64,000 bases of DNA from Pedobacter cryoconitis. Its GTDB lineage: Bacteria; Bacteroidota; Bacteroidia; Sphingobacteriales; Sphingobacteriaceae. A program made the position numbers and the translations under genes. The stretch spans positions 1,984,001-2,048,000 of the forward strand of contig NZ_JACHCG010000001.1 of NCBI RefSeq assembly GCF_014200595.1, given 5' to 3'. The notes under the pieces are model-generated. The model saw only the letters and a list, made by a program, of their open reading frames with translations, ran no database searches and was not told where the DNA came from. Shown here piece by piece: positions 9,198-18,688 of the stretch (its first letter is position 1; every line of letters begins with the position of its first letter).

Positions 9198-9941
9198 TTA
9201 GCTATTCTGTTCCGAAAGCCCTGCATAAGCTCTGAAGTCGGCGGCCTCTGCATAGGCTTTGAAATTCTGGATGTCCTGACGGATCATACGTTCAAATATT
9301 CCATTAAACAAAGACGTGATACCTCTGCCTACACTACCTGCGGGGGAGAAGTAATCGATCTCAATTTGAATCTCAGTACCTGTACCGTTTAAGGAGTCTT
9401 TAAATTCTATTTTACCTGCGTTGTCGATCATAGATCCTTCAAGAGATTGCCAGCCCAGATATACGCCTTCTTCTTCACGGGTAATCTCTGCGTTCCAGGT
9501 CAGGTCAAGCAAACCACCCGGTGTATTAGCCTCCCATAAGGATACCTTATCACTTATTTCTTCAACATTTTTGAGGTGTTTCATAAATTTTGGCAGGTTG
9601 GAAAGGTCACGCCAAAAAGCATATACTTCTTCTTTTGGTGCATTGACAGTAATCTGCTCAGTAATATTAATTGCTTGTGGGTCAGTAGTATCTTTATTCA
9701 GCTGCTTGTAAACTGGACAGAATCCCGTAGCGCCACGATAAAGCATTAGTCCGCCTGCTGCTGCACCCTGAATTCCCAGAAATGGATGTTTTCCCATTTT
9801 CTTTATACTTTTATAGACCAGCCATGTTCCGGCAATCAGCGAGACAATTCTTTCGCCCTGGTCTATGTTTTCTTTTCCTGTCGGCTGAAGGCCAAAAGCT
9901 GTTAATTTATCGATGATTTGAGTGCTTATTTCGTTTTTCAT
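9198..9941 (-). CDS. SRPBCC/polyketide-cyclase-like protein with N-terminal YgaP-like membrane segment
   Basis: The 247-residue protein has two parts. Residues about 25-80 (GERIVSLIAGTWLVYKSIKK; GIQGAAAGGLMLYRGATGFCPVYK) resemble the DUF2892-type inner-membrane module with its conserved G-x-CP-Y end. Residues about 92-235 are a START/SRPBCC fold: ITEQITVNAPKEEVYAFWRDLSNLPKFMKHLKNVEEI, then WNAEITREEEGVYLGWQSLEG. SRPBCC domains bind hydrophobic ligands in a deep cavity. The fusion is common in proteobacterial and Bacteroidota genomes, often near stress genes. The ligand is unknown. It stands alone between two hairpins and the divergent kinase gene. Confidence 0.8.
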   Translation of the reverse strand: MKNEISTQIIDKLTAFGLQPTGKENIDQGERIVSLIAGTWLVYKSIKKMGKHPFLGIQGAAAGGLMLYRGATGFCPVYKQLNKDTTDPQAINITEQITVNAPKEEVYAFWRDLSNLPKFMKHLKNVEEISDKVSLWEANTPGGLLDLTWNAEITREEEGVYLGWQSLEGSMIDNAGKIEFKDSLNGTGTEIQIEIDYFSPAGSVGRGITSLFNGIFERMIRQDIQNFKAYAEAADFRAYAGLSEQNS

Positions 9942-10163
9942 ATGTCCTGTTTTGTAGTACAGAACAAAGCGGGCCCACTTTGGTTTAAAGATTATGAAAA
10001 ATTATTTCTCAGAACATCCGCTGTAATAACCATAGTTCAAACTGAGTGAATAAGGCTTGTTGATTTCTGAAATAAATTTTTACTCTTGTGTTTTAACAGG
10101 TGAAGTAATTAAATTTACACGTTTCTAAAAATAAATCTATTTTAGCGCTTCTTTTTAATTCTG

Positions 10164-12902
10164 ATGAATAAAACAACCTTGTTGAGCTGTAATCAACTTC
10201 TTGATATATTTTCTACATCGCATATTGCCACTGCAATATACACCACCGACAATTTAATTATCGAAGCAGCCACGGATGCTATGATTCGTTTTTGGGGGAA
10301 AGACAGATCTATTATTGGTTTGCCATTAGCACAGGCGGTCCCGGAATTACAAGGTCAACCTTACATTGATCTGCTAAGGACCGTCTTAAAAACTGGTGTA
10401 ACTAATACAGGAAAAGGTGTGCCCGCAGTTTTGGAATCAGATGGTGTTTTGAAAACAACTTATTATGATTACGAATATAAAGCGGTAAAAAATGACAAGG
10501 GAGAGAATTATTGTATTTTACATTATGCGACTGATGTAACAGAGCGTGTTTTAGGATTACAGGCCATGGAGAATGAGAAGCAATTGCTTGTCAATCTAGA
10601 AAATGAACAGACTTTAAATGAAAAATTGACTGCTGCAAATGAAAAGGTATCTGCGGCATATGAAGAGTTACATGCGATTAATGAAGAATTAAACAATAGC
10701 CAGCAGGACCTGTATAAGCTAAATGCTGTGTTAGAGGACCGCGTAGTAGAAAGGACAAAAAGTCTGGCCAGAAGTGAAAATAATCTGCGCTATCTGATCA
10801 ATGATGCCCCGGTGGCTATTGGAGTGTTAAATGGGCCTGATCTTATCGTTGAATCTGCTAACCAATATTTGCTGAATACCTGGGCTAAATCAAGTGAAAT
10901 TATAGGTAAAACTCTTTATACAGCTATCTCTGAATTATATGAACTCTCTTTTTTCTCGTCATTAGCCAAAGTAATGGCTAGTGGTAAGCCTTATGTGGGG
11001 AACGAAGTTAGAGGAACTGTGGAAATTGATGGCAGGAAAGAAGAAATTTATACAGACTTTATTTGTAAACACTTAACAGATGAATCGGGTCAAACTGAAA
11101 AGGTCATCATTATTGCAACCGATGTTACAGAAAAGGTTAAGTCAAAAGTTATCATCGAAGAAGGAAGGCACAGGTTAAATGAGATGATCATGACCACGCC
11201 GGTCGCAATGGCTTTATTTAATGGTAAAGATTTGATCATTGAACAGGCGAACCATGCCATGCTTGCCGATACCTGGCATCGCCAGAAAGAAGAGATATTG
11301 GGCAAGAGACTGATTGAAGCATTTCCGGAACTGGAAGGGCAGCAGTTTCCACAATTATTAATGGATGTATTTGATTCCGGGATCCGTGTGGCTATGCCAG
11401 AAGTACCGGTAAAAATTGTACTGCCAGATGAATCTGTTAAGGAAATTTATGTTAACTTTTCTTATGATCCTTTGAAGAACAAAAATGGACAGGTAGAATC
11501 AATTTTAGCCACAGTTATTGATATTACGGCTACAGTGACAGCAAGGCAGTTGCTGGAAAGGAGTGAAGTTAAACTTCAGGCTTCACTGGAAGAAGTGGCT
11601 GCAACAAATGAAGAACTTCAGGCTTCGACAGAAGAATTAGCCGCAACTGTAGAGGAACTACAAGCTTCTTCGGAAGAACTGGCTGCAACAAATGAGGAGC
11701 TCCAGGCCTCAATGGAAGAATTAGCAGCAACTAACGAGGAAATAGCCGCTTCTCATGAAGAAGTACTGAGTACAAATGAAGAATTACTGGCTACTCAGGA
11801 TCAATTAGAACAAATGGTTTTAAAGATCAGAGCGAGTGAAAACCGTTTTAAATTTCTATTGAATTCTATCCCGCAGCAAGTGTGGACAGCGACGCATGAT
11901 GGTGCTCTGAATTATTTAAATGAACGGGTATGCACTGATTTTGGTTATGAAAATGAAGAGATTATTGGTCATGGATGGCAGAAATTTATTCATGCTGATG
12001 ATTTACCGGCGGCTTTGGCTAACTGGACAGAGGCACTGAAAAATGGGAAAGAGTATTTAGTAGAATTCCGTTTGTTATTTAGTGATGGAACTTATAGATG
12101 GCATCTGGCAAGGGCGCTTCCTTTGATAGAAAATGGCAGCATCACTTTATGGATTGGTACAAATACAGATATACATCTGCAAAAAACTAATGAGCAGCTA
12201 AAGGACGAATTTATATCAATTGCCAGTCATGAATTAAAAACTCCATTAACGAGCATAAAGGCTTTTAATCAACTGATTTTAAGGACTAAAGATCAGGACA
12301 GGTTAAATGGGTTTGTGATCAAATGTTCTGATAATATTACCAGGCTGGAGAAACTGATTGCCGATCTGCTTGATGTGACCAAATTAAACGCGGGTAAGAT
12401 TGAGTATAATATGGCACCGTTCAGTTTTAAAAAACTATTAACTGATACTGTAGAAAGTGCGCAGCATATATTTCCTTCTCATCAGATTATCCTGGAGACT
12501 TGTTGTGATTTTGAATTTACCGGAGATCAGTTCCGGCTGGAACAGGTGATCAATAATTTTCTGACCAATGCGGTTAAATACTCTCCTGATGGAAAATTTG
12601 TAATGGTTAATAGTAGTTTGGAGCATGACCATGTTTCAGTGTCTATCAAAGATTTTGGTATTGGTATAGCCCCTTCACATATCAATAGGTTATTTGACAG
12701 GTATTTTAGGGTAGATAGTACAGCGATGCGATTTGAAGGTTTAGGGCTTGGCTTATTTATCTCTTCTGAAATCTTAAAAAGACATAGTGGTGAAGTCGGA
12801 ATAGAGAGTGAACTTGGAAAAGGGTCAACCTTTCATTTCAGGCTTCCGTTAATTCCTAAAAGAGCAGAACTTGGAAATAGTGTTTCTATGAGTGAAAACT
12901 AA
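10164..12902 (+). CDS. Multi-PAS sensor histidine kinase
   Basis: A 912-residue, apparently soluble kinase with no membrane segment. Four PAS-type sensor domains are visible at about 12-125, 205-320, 335-455 and 555-670. Two coiled coils separate them: about 135-200, and an unusually regular one at about 470-548 built from EELQAS/EELAAT heptads. HisKA follows with H-box SHELKTP (His689), then HATPase_c with N-box NNFLTNAVKYSP (about 795), DFGIGIAP and GLGLGLFIS. No receiver domain or response-regulator gene is adjacent, so its partner lies elsewhere. The fourth PAS (YLNERVCTDFGYENEEIIGHGWQKFIHADD) is the redox/energy-sensing PAS_3 type. The signal is not predictable. Confidence 0.92.
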   Translation: MNKTTLLSCNQLLDIFSTSHIATAIYTTDNLIIEAATDAMIRFWGKDRSIIGLPLAQAVPELQGQPYIDLLRTVLKTGVTNTGKGVPAVLESDGVLKTTYYDYEYKAVKNDKGENYCILHYATDVTERVLGLQAMENEKQLLVNLENEQTLNEKLTAANEKVSAAYEELHAINEELNNSQQDLYKLNAVLEDRVVERTKSLARSENNLRYLINDAPVAIGVLNGPDLIVESANQYLLNTWAKSSEIIGKTLYTAISELYELSFFSSLAKVMASGKPYVGNEVRGTVEIDGRKEEIYTDFICKHLTDESGQTEKVIIIATDVTEKVKSKVIIEEGRHRLNEMIMTTPVAMALFNGKDLIIEQANHAMLADTWHRQKEEILGKRLIEAFPELEGQQFPQLLMDVFDSGIRVAMPEVPVKIVLPDESVKEIYVNFSYDPLKNKNGQVESILATVIDITATVTARQLLERSEVKLQASLEEVAATNEELQASTEELAATVEELQASSEELAATNEELQASMEELAATNEEIAASHEEVLSTNEELLATQDQLEQMVLKIRASENRFKFLLNSIPQQVWTATHDGALNYLNERVCTDFGYENEEIIGHGWQKFIHADDLPAALANWTEALKNGKEYLVEFRLLFSDGTYRWHLARALPLIENGSITLWIGTNTDIHLQKTNEQLKDEFISIASHELKTPLTSIKAFNQLILRTKDQDRLNGFVIKCSDNITRLEKLIADLLDVTKLNAGKIEYNMAPFSFKKLLTDTVESAQHIFPSHQIILETCCDFEFTGDQFRLEQVINNFLTNAVKYSPDGKFVMVNSSLEHDHVSVSIKDFGIGIAPSHINRLFDRYFRVDSTAMRFEGLGLGLFISSEILKRHSGEVGIESELGKGSTFHFRLPLIPKRAELGNSVSMSEN

Positions 12903-12983
12903 TGCCCGTAAATGTGCAGAATATTAAGTAGTTATACAGGTTAATTGTGTAGCGAAAAAGATAGCTTTCAGGAGTAGGAATTG

Positions 12984-13015
12984 TTTGCAGTTATTGCTTG
13001 CACCGCCTACATTTG
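12984..13015 (+). promoter_or_regulatory. Bacteroidota-type promoter of the M1 peptidase gene
   Basis: TTTG at 12984-12987, a 20-bp spacer, and TACATTTG at 13008-13015 match the Bacteroidota housekeeping sigma (SigABfr-type) -33 TTTG / -7 TAnnTTTG consensus exactly. It lies 25 bp ahead of the M1 peptidase ATG at 13041. It is among the clearest promoters in the window. Confidence 0.75.
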
Positions 13016-13040
13016 CGATCGTTTTTTCTAAACCACACAC

Positions 13041-15539
13041 ATGAAAATTGACCAAAAATGTTGTCTATGGACAGTAGCTGGCCTCCTTCTTTTTATAGGG
13101 GTCTCGGCTACAGATAAGGCAAATGCACAAACAAAACCGGAAGATCCGTTAATGAGAATTTACAGGGAAACACCTGTCAGAATTAACGATCTTATCCATA
13201 CCAGACTGGATGTTAGTTTCGACTATAAAAAGCGCCATTTGTATGGCAAAGAATGGGTGACCATTAAACCGCATTTCTATCCAACTGATACTTTGAGACT
13301 GGATGCAAAAGGAATGGATATTAAGACAGTAGCCATTGTGAAAAATGGAAAAAATGTTCCTTTAGATTATAAGTATGACCAGCTTTCACTAGCTATAAAC
13401 CTGGATAAGGTTTATAAGAATACTGAAAATTACACACTTTATATTGAGTATACAGCTAAACCGGATGAGCCTAAGCCGGGGAAAGACCTTGCTACCTCTG
13501 AGTCGAAAGGTCTTTATTTTATCAATCCTGACAGTACCGTAAAAGATAAGCCTGTACAGATCTGGACAGATGGTGAACCTGAAAATTCTTCTGCATGGTT
13601 CCCTACAATCGATAAGCCCGGTCAGAAGACTACTGATGAAATTAATATGACAGTGCCTGCAAAATATGTTACCTTATCTAATGGCAGACTGGCATCTCAG
13701 AAAAAGAACGCTGATGGTACAAGAACTGATACCTGGAAAATGGAATTACCGCATTCTCCTTATCTGTTCATGATGGCTGTTGGTGATTTTAAAATTTACC
13801 ATGATAAATGGCGGGGCAAAGAGGTGAATTATTATCTGGAACCTAAGTATGCCCCTTACGCGAAAGAAATTTTTGGCGATACGCCTGAAATGATGGATTT
13901 CTTTTCGAAAACGCTGGGCGTTGATTATCCATGGAATAAATATTCGCAGATTGTAGTACGTGATTACATCAGTGGGGCCATGGAAAATACGACAGCAACT
14001 TTGCATGGTACTTATATCCAGGGGACGACACGTGAACTGGCAGACCGTTATTATGATGCAGGAAGAAGTACGATTGCGCATGAACTATTTCACCAGTGGT
14101 TTGGCGACTATGTAACCGCAAAAAGCTGGAGTCATATTACAGTTGGTGAGTCTTTCGCTAATTTTAGTGAGGTCCTTTGGGCGGAGCATAAATATGGACA
14201 GGATGTTGCTGATGATCACAACAATGCAGATCTTGAGTTATATCTGGATAATCCTGAATATGCGGATAAGGATTTAGTCCGTTTTTATTACCGTAAAATC
14301 GAAGATGTTTTTGATCCGGTAAGTTATCAGAAAGGTGGCCGTATTTTAAACATGCTGCGTCAATATTTAGGGGGTCAGGCTTTCTATAAAGGATTGAATA
14401 TATACCTTAAAACTAATGCTTTTAAAACAGGGGAGACTCAGCAGTTGAGATTAGCTATGGAAGAAGCCAGTGGCAAGGATTTGAACTGGTTCTTTAACCA
14501 GTGGTATTTTGGTGCAGGACATCCTTTCTTAGATATTAGTTATAAATGGGACGGGAAGACACAAACTGTTTATTTGAACCAGACCCAGCAGGGGAAAGCT
14601 TTTATTCTGCCTTTGTCTATTGATGTGTATATGGGTGGCAAAAAGGAACGTCATATGATCTGGATGAATAGTAAGTCTGATACTTTGAGTTATCAGCTTT
14701 CTGCTAAACCGCAATTGGTTAACGTTGATGCAGACAAGAATACACTTAGTCAGAAAACTGATCATAAAAGTATAGAGGAGTTTTTATTTCAGTACCAGAA
14801 TGCTCCGTTATATATGGACAGGTATGAGGCTATTAATGCAGCTGTAGCGAATAAAAAAGAGGAAGCTGCGCAGAAAATATTAGTGCTTGCGTTACAGGAT
14901 AAGTATTATGGATTGCGCTTGAAAGCGCTGAATAGTATAGATCCTGAGAATAATAGTTTGAACGAAGCGGCTCTTCCTGTTATCTTAAAGCTGGCTAAGA
15001 GTGATGAAAATAACCTGGTTAAAGCAGCAGCTATTCAGTTAATTGGTAATGCTAAGATTGCGCCGCAACAATTGGAACTTTTCAGGTCTGAGTTGAAAAA
15101 TCAGTCTTTTGCTGTTATGGGTGCTTCGTTGAGTGCATTTGCTGATGTAGACCATGCGGAAGGTTTAAAAATGGCTAAAACTTATGAAAAAGGGAGTACT
15201 GATCGTTTAGTTTCAGCTATCATTGGTGTTTATGGCAAGTATGGACAGGATACGGAATGGGAATATGTCTATAAGAATTTTCAAGAGGCAAATTCACGGA
15301 GCAAGATCGCAATGATGAAGGATTTTACGGGTATGCTTGCAAAGTTGAAAAATCCTGAGTATACGCAGCAAGGTGTTACGGTTGTTAAGAATTTTGGAAT
15401 AAGACTGAAGGAATATGGTTTTGGAGATAAAGCGATTGAAGATCTGAACCGTGTTAAAGAAGGCAGGAAGAAATTGAATGACGATGCTTCTGTTCAGTTT
15501 ATTGAAGGCGCGATCAAGGAGATCAAAGAGGCAAAATAA
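13041..15539 (+). CDS. M1 family aminopeptidase (secreted)
   Basis: An 832-residue zinc aminopeptidase with signal peptide (residues 1-30, ending ANAQT). The exopeptidase signature GAMEN lies near residue 312 and the zinc site HELFH(X18)E is at His347, Glu348, His351 and Glu370, all intact. The N-terminal beta-domain (about 45-240), thermolysin-like domain (about 240-500) and a helical HEAT-like C-terminal domain (about 590-820) match the usual order. It would remove N-terminal residues from peptides in the periplasm. It is monocistronic, with its own promoter and a bidirectional terminator behind it. Confidence 0.95.
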   Translation: MKIDQKCCLWTVAGLLLFIGVSATDKANAQTKPEDPLMRIYRETPVRINDLIHTRLDVSFDYKKRHLYGKEWVTIKPHFYPTDTLRLDAKGMDIKTVAIVKNGKNVPLDYKYDQLSLAINLDKVYKNTENYTLYIEYTAKPDEPKPGKDLATSESKGLYFINPDSTVKDKPVQIWTDGEPENSSAWFPTIDKPGQKTTDEINMTVPAKYVTLSNGRLASQKKNADGTRTDTWKMELPHSPYLFMMAVGDFKIYHDKWRGKEVNYYLEPKYAPYAKEIFGDTPEMMDFFSKTLGVDYPWNKYSQIVVRDYISGAMENTTATLHGTYIQGTTRELADRYYDAGRSTIAHELFHQWFGDYVTAKSWSHITVGESFANFSEVLWAEHKYGQDVADDHNNADLELYLDNPEYADKDLVRFYYRKIEDVFDPVSYQKGGRILNMLRQYLGGQAFYKGLNIYLKTNAFKTGETQQLRLAMEEASGKDLNWFFNQWYFGAGHPFLDISYKWDGKTQTVYLNQTQQGKAFILPLSIDVYMGGKKERHMIWMNSKSDTLSYQLSAKPQLVNVDADKNTLSQKTDHKSIEEFLFQYQNAPLYMDRYEAINAAVANKKEEAAQKILVLALQDKYYGLRLKALNSIDPENNSLNEAALPVILKLAKSDENNLVKAAAIQLIGNAKIAPQQLELFRSELKNQSFAVMGASLSAFADVDHAEGLKMAKTYEKGSTDRLVSAIIGVYGKYGQDTEWEYVYKNFQEANSRSKIAMMKDFTGMLAKLKNPEYTQQGVTVVKNFGIRLKEYGFGDKAIEDLNRVKEGRKKLNDDASVQFIEGAIKEIKEAK

Positions 15540-15547
15540 GGTTTAGT

Positions 15548-15580
15548 AATGGGATTTGAGTTCTTATCTCAAATCCCATT
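15548..15580. terminator. Bidirectional intrinsic terminator
   Basis: Arms aatgggatttgag and ctcaaatcccatt form a perfect 13-bp stem with a 7-nt loop between the convergent M1 peptidase gene and the SnoaL-like remnant. Confidence 0.85.
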
Positions 15581-15594
15581 TAATAAATTCAGAG

Positions 15595-15885
15595 CTAATG
15601 ATTAAAGGCATTGTCAACAAGAAATGTATCTTCATGTAAATGCATTTTGTAGATTTTGCCATCTGCAATTGCCAGATGCATTGCTATAGGTGTTTTGAAA
15701 TGTCTTCCGGTACTTGCTATGACATGAGAAAAGGAACCTAATATTACGGCCTCATCTCCATCTATGAAAATTTTCTCAATTTCGACCTTGCTTTTTTCAA
15801 CTTCATAATATGGCCACATAATATTCAGGTACTCCGCTACTTCTGAGCGTTTTGACCTTCTGCCAGTCCGATTATGAAGATTATC
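15595..15885 (-). pseudogene. SnoaL/NTF2-like protein, 5'-truncated remnant
   Basis: The longest ATG-started frame (15819-15595) encodes only 74 residues, but the same frame stays open upstream to a TAA at 15886-15888 and the extra residues (RSKRSEVAEYLNI) read smoothly into it. WPYYEVEKSKVEIEKIFIDG, VILGSFSHVIASTGRHFKTP and HLAIADGKIYKMHLHEDT are the beta-strand blocks of the C-terminal two thirds of a SnoaL-like/NTF2-fold protein. The first helices are missing, and the DNA upstream is non-coding repeat-rich sequence. I read it as a gene cut by the rearrangement that created the adjacent graveyard. It may still be expressed as a short protein. Confidence 0.6.
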
Positions 15886-15979
15886 TTACCTTTTGTTCAT
15901 TTGGTTAATTTAGCATATGTGTTCAGAAGTTCATTTATCTATTGGATGGCTAATTTGAAATTTCAACTAACTCAGAGTC

Positions 15980-16081
15980 TATCCTCCAATATGGATTAGC
16001 TCGTTACTCTCGCTAATCCCTTTTGAGGCTTCAATCAAAAATGCTTTTCGCTTTGCTCAATGGCAATTTTTTGTTTTTAAT
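15980..16081. repeat. Dispersed repeat, copy A
   Basis: About 102 bp that match 25840-25946 with only a handful of substitutions and one short indel. Shared words include tatcctccaat, ggattagctcg, ctctcgct, aaaaatgcttttcgct and gctcaatggcaattttttg. The other full copy sits in the 3' flank of tRNA-Ser. A partial third copy lies at 17021. Confidence 0.85.
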
Positions 16082-16227
16082 ATGGCCTCTGAGGGATCAA
16101 GTCATAAGCTTGTGGATTAGGGATTAAATTTCAAGTTTTAGGTTTGATATTTTCTTAGTCAAAGCAGATGGTTACGATTCTTTAATAAGCCAATTACTTC
16201 CTGATTTTATAGTTCAATTTATCATTA

Positions 16228-16473
16228 TTAAACACCCTGATTACTTTGATAAGAGATCGGCCAACGCTTCAGCGGAATTCTTAGGGGGAGGAAAGATCCT
16301 GATTTTTCCAGGCTTGCAACTTTTACGAAAGTTCTCTGATGCCTTTCGGTTTCCATTGATTGTTTCATTGTGCCCAGTACAGAACTTTTGAAACAACCTG
16401 TACTCCAAACTGCTGCTTTAAAAATGAAATCGCCCAGGATTCCCTTTACAAATTTACCCCTTAAACTTCCCAT
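16228..16473 (-). pseudogene. Small hypothetical protein, probably frameshifted fragment
   Basis: From ATG 16473 the frame encodes 81 residues beginning MGSLRGKFVKGILGDFIFKA and including LGTMKQSMETERHQRTFVKVASL. The opening resembles small uncharacterised Bacteroidota proteins of the DUF6266-like kind (general recollection, not a search). After VASL the neighbouring frame reads more plausibly (GKIRIFPPPKNSAEALADLLSK then stop), which suggests a frameshift at about 16310-16320. The length is far below the roughly 200 residues of such proteins. No partner genes are near. Confidence 0.35.
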
Positions 16474-16539
16474 AATAAATAAATGCTTTTCCACCAATGT
16501 AAGCTATTAGCGTTAAAGATTATCCTGATGCGTAAAAAA

Positions 16540-16589
16540 TGTCCGCAATTGTCCGCAGCTGTCTGCAATTGTCCGCAGTTGTCCGTAGG
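16540..16589. repeat. Tandem decamer array, five units
   Basis: Five head-to-tail 10-bp units: tgtccgcaat, tgtccgcagc, tgtctgcaat, tgtccgcagt, tgtccgtagg. The period of about one helical turn puts each unit on the same face of DNA, as in iteron-like protein-binding arrays. There are no spacers, so it is not a CRISPR array. Confidence 0.85.
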
Positions 16590-16780
16590 TTAGTCAAAGG
16601 GGAAATTATAATTTCATTAATCTTCATCCGGTTATGACCTGGTTGTGCCTGAGTGGTGGTCGGGATGACACCAGATTGAGAACAGGCTTTAAGCATACTT
16701 ACTCTAAGTCATTTCAACTAGTTGTTTTGACTTGGACTTGCCATGGACTCACGTTACTTTAGCATTGCTCTTACCCTAAC

Positions 16781-16813
16781 GAGTACTCGGGCAGTACTCG
16801 GACAGTACCCGGC
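16781..16813. repeat. Tandem 11-bp array, three units
   Basis: Three consecutive 11-bp units: gagtactcggg, cagtactcgga, cagtacccggc. G+C-rich relative to the surroundings, 190 bp from the decamer array. Function not evident. Confidence 0.8.
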
Positions 16814-17020
16814 CGATATAGAGTTATTATTTAGCTATTTTGAATTTATTTACTAATAGCCCGGCCTTGTTTCGGCTGAGTCATTCCCATGCAAATTAAA
16901 AGCTTTCAGCGCAACTTCCAGAGGCATAAGAGCATCCGTGATCTCAAAGACTTTCTGTTTAGCGTGTCAAAAATTTATGCTTAAAAAAGAGCCTGCTCCA
17001 CAAGTTGATGACTTGATCCG

Positions 17021-17065
17021 GGATTAGCTCGCTGCTCTCGCTGATCTCTTTTGGGGGAGGCTTCA
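17021..17065. repeat. Dispersed repeat, partial copy C
   Basis: ggattagctcgctgctctcg and the following tgatctcttttgggggaggc match the first half of the repeat at 15980 and, more closely, that at 25840 (which has the same gctgctctcgctgatc and ggggaggcttca words). The second half of the repeat is absent here. Confidence 0.75.
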
Positions 17066-17397
17066 CTAACTTAAAATCCCGCTTTAAAGTATTGTGTCGA
17101 GGGGTAGAGATTGGTGACTCACCGAATCACTCACCGATCTTAATATCTTTTATAGCTGCAAATGCTGTATAATAAATTTAGGTATAAATGTTTTAAAACA
17201 AAATCTTCTCCAACATGATAGGTCGCAGAAATTTCGTGCTCAGAAAGTTTGTCTTTCGGACATAATTCATTAAAAACTAATAGAGTGTTTTCCTAAAAAA
17301 AATTAACTTTAATCATTCTGGGAAGACCTAAAAAAACAATCCCCGAAAATTTTATCAAGGATGTACGTCGCAGTACCCGATGAATCTTCACTGCAGA

Positions 17398-17505
17398 ATA
17401 GAAATTTTGATTGTGATGGAAGCGCTACGTGCAGAGAATTCTATCGCCGAGATCTGTCATAAGCACAGTATTAAACGAATACAAATTTACAGAAATTTTT
17501 ATTAA
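17398..17505 (+). pseudogene. IS3-family OrfA-like transposase fragment
   Basis: The frame IEILIVMEALRAENSIAEIC followed by HKHSIKRIQIYRNFY and a stop matches the N-terminal helix-turn-helix of IS3-type OrfA proteins (family pattern: EALRGEKTVAEICxxYxIxPxQIYxWK). Upstream codons are out of frame and no OrfB remains. It is a short dead remnant. Confidence 0.55.
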
Positions 17506-17683
17506 GTGGTAGCAATGAAAGCGCAAGAACTAAGAGCAGGAATAATCGCAGTATTTTTTATAAATTTGTATGATCTTATAATTGGCATAGGTTGACCGAA
17601 AACACTGGCATCAATATTCCGAAATGCCCAAGTGATTAAATATTGAAGCTGTAATCTTGCAAGATAATACCGAAATTAAAAAA

Positions 17684-18631
17684 ATGGTTAAAAACCGTCC
17701 TTCGCTCATAATGAGAATACCAAAAATATTTTTAAAAACAATCATAGGAATTGTAGCCATAATCGCTATCCTACTCATCACGACATTCCTGATTCATCAA
17801 GTCAATTCAAGCATCGAAGCTGATAAAATTGAAGATTATGGTCAAAAAATAAAAATTTTTGACGGTACAATGAATATTACAATAGATGGCCATGATCCAG
17901 ACACGATTGTGTTACTCACCGGATTTGGAACAGCAAGCCCAAGATTAGATTTTGAACCATTAATCAGAGAATTAGACAAAAAGTATACAGTGATCACGAT
18001 TGAACCTTTTGGTTATGGATTGAGTAGTGAAACAAATCGTGAACGCAGTTTGAATAATATGTCGGAAGAAATCCATGAAGTTGTGAAACAATTAAATCTT
18101 AATCGTTTTATATTAATGGGGCATTCCATTGCTGGGCTTTACAGCTTAGCATACATTAACAATTATCCAGGTAAAGCAATCGCATTTGTAGGTATTGATA
18201 CCAGTGTGCCAACACAACCTTGGCCGGGTTATAATTCGGCACCTATGGATTTTTTAGCCAAAGCAGGTGTAATGCGTGCATTTTTAAAGTTTTTTGGAAA
18301 TGAAAAACCTAAAGAAGAATCAGAAGTACACCGTTTTGAACAAGAACACATGATTACGATGAAAGTAACCGGAAACAATACTTTGCACAGAGAAGCAACT
18401 TCATTAAGTAATAGTTTTAAAGATGCTCAAAAATTATCTTTCCCGAAGGATTTACCGGTTTTATTATTTGCAGACGAAAACTCAGCTGTCAAAGGCTGGA
18501 CAGAACTGCATCAAGCGCAAGCCAACAGCGTGGATAAGGGAAAACTAATCTTATTGCCTGGTTCTCATTATCTACATCATACACAATCTAAACGAATTGT
18601 AGCAGAACTTGAGTCTTTTTTAGGAAAATAA
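17684..18631 (+). CDS. Alpha/beta hydrolase with N-terminal membrane anchor
   Basis: A 315-residue protein from ATG 17684; a TTG nine codons upstream is a less likely start. Residues about 18-40 (FLKTIIGIVAIIAILLITTF) are a signal anchor. The alpha/beta-hydrolase fold shows the oxyanion strand IVLLTGFGTASP, nucleophile elbow GHSIAG (Ser about 154), acid region LLFADENSAVKG and catalytic His in GSHYLHHTQ. It is a serine hydrolase of unknown substrate, facing the periplasm. It is the only intact gene in 3.5 kb of debris and is A+T-rich, with an IS256 fragment behind it, which suggests it arrived by transfer. Confidence 0.85.
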   Translation: MVKNRPSLIMRIPKIFLKTIIGIVAIIAILLITTFLIHQVNSSIEADKIEDYGQKIKIFDGTMNITIDGHDPDTIVLLTGFGTASPRLDFEPLIRELDKKYTVITIEPFGYGLSSETNRERSLNNMSEEIHEVVKQLNLNRFILMGHSIAGLYSLAYINNYPGKAIAFVGIDTSVPTQPWPGYNSAPMDFLAKAGVMRAFLKFFGNEKPKEESEVHRFEQEHMITMKVTGNNTLHREATSLSNSFKDAQKLSFPKDLPVLLFADENSAVKGWTELHQAQANSVDKGKLILLPGSHYLHHTQSKRIVAELESFLGK

Positions 18632-18688
18632 AATAATTGATCCCGTCGTAGCGCTTCCTTGTTTGAAGTGTATAATAACAGCAATTAA

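Larger units (their letters stand above)
15886..17683. other. Gene-poor degenerate region with repeats and transposase remnants
   Basis: About 1.8 kb contains no intact recognisable gene. It holds two copies of a dispersed repeat (15980 and 17021), a 23-bp inverted repeat pair (16094-16116 and 16997-17019), two short tandem arrays (16540 and 16781), a truncated small ORF (16473 leftward), a coding-like minus-strand scrap near 16868-16965 (ending HGNDSAETRPGY then stop), and an IS3-type OrfA scrap (17398). A second coding-like minus-strand scrap (CPKDKLSEHEISATYHVGED) lies near 17200-17275. This is the debris expected at an insertion hotspot. Confidence 0.7.

Noticed and set aside
15595..15819. 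SnoaL-like frame as an intact small gene
   Set aside because: The open frame extends upstream without a start and the N-terminal helices of the fold are missing.
16540..16813. Short tandem arrays as a possible CRISPR
   Set aside because: Units are 10-11 bp and contiguous with no spacers; no cas genes.
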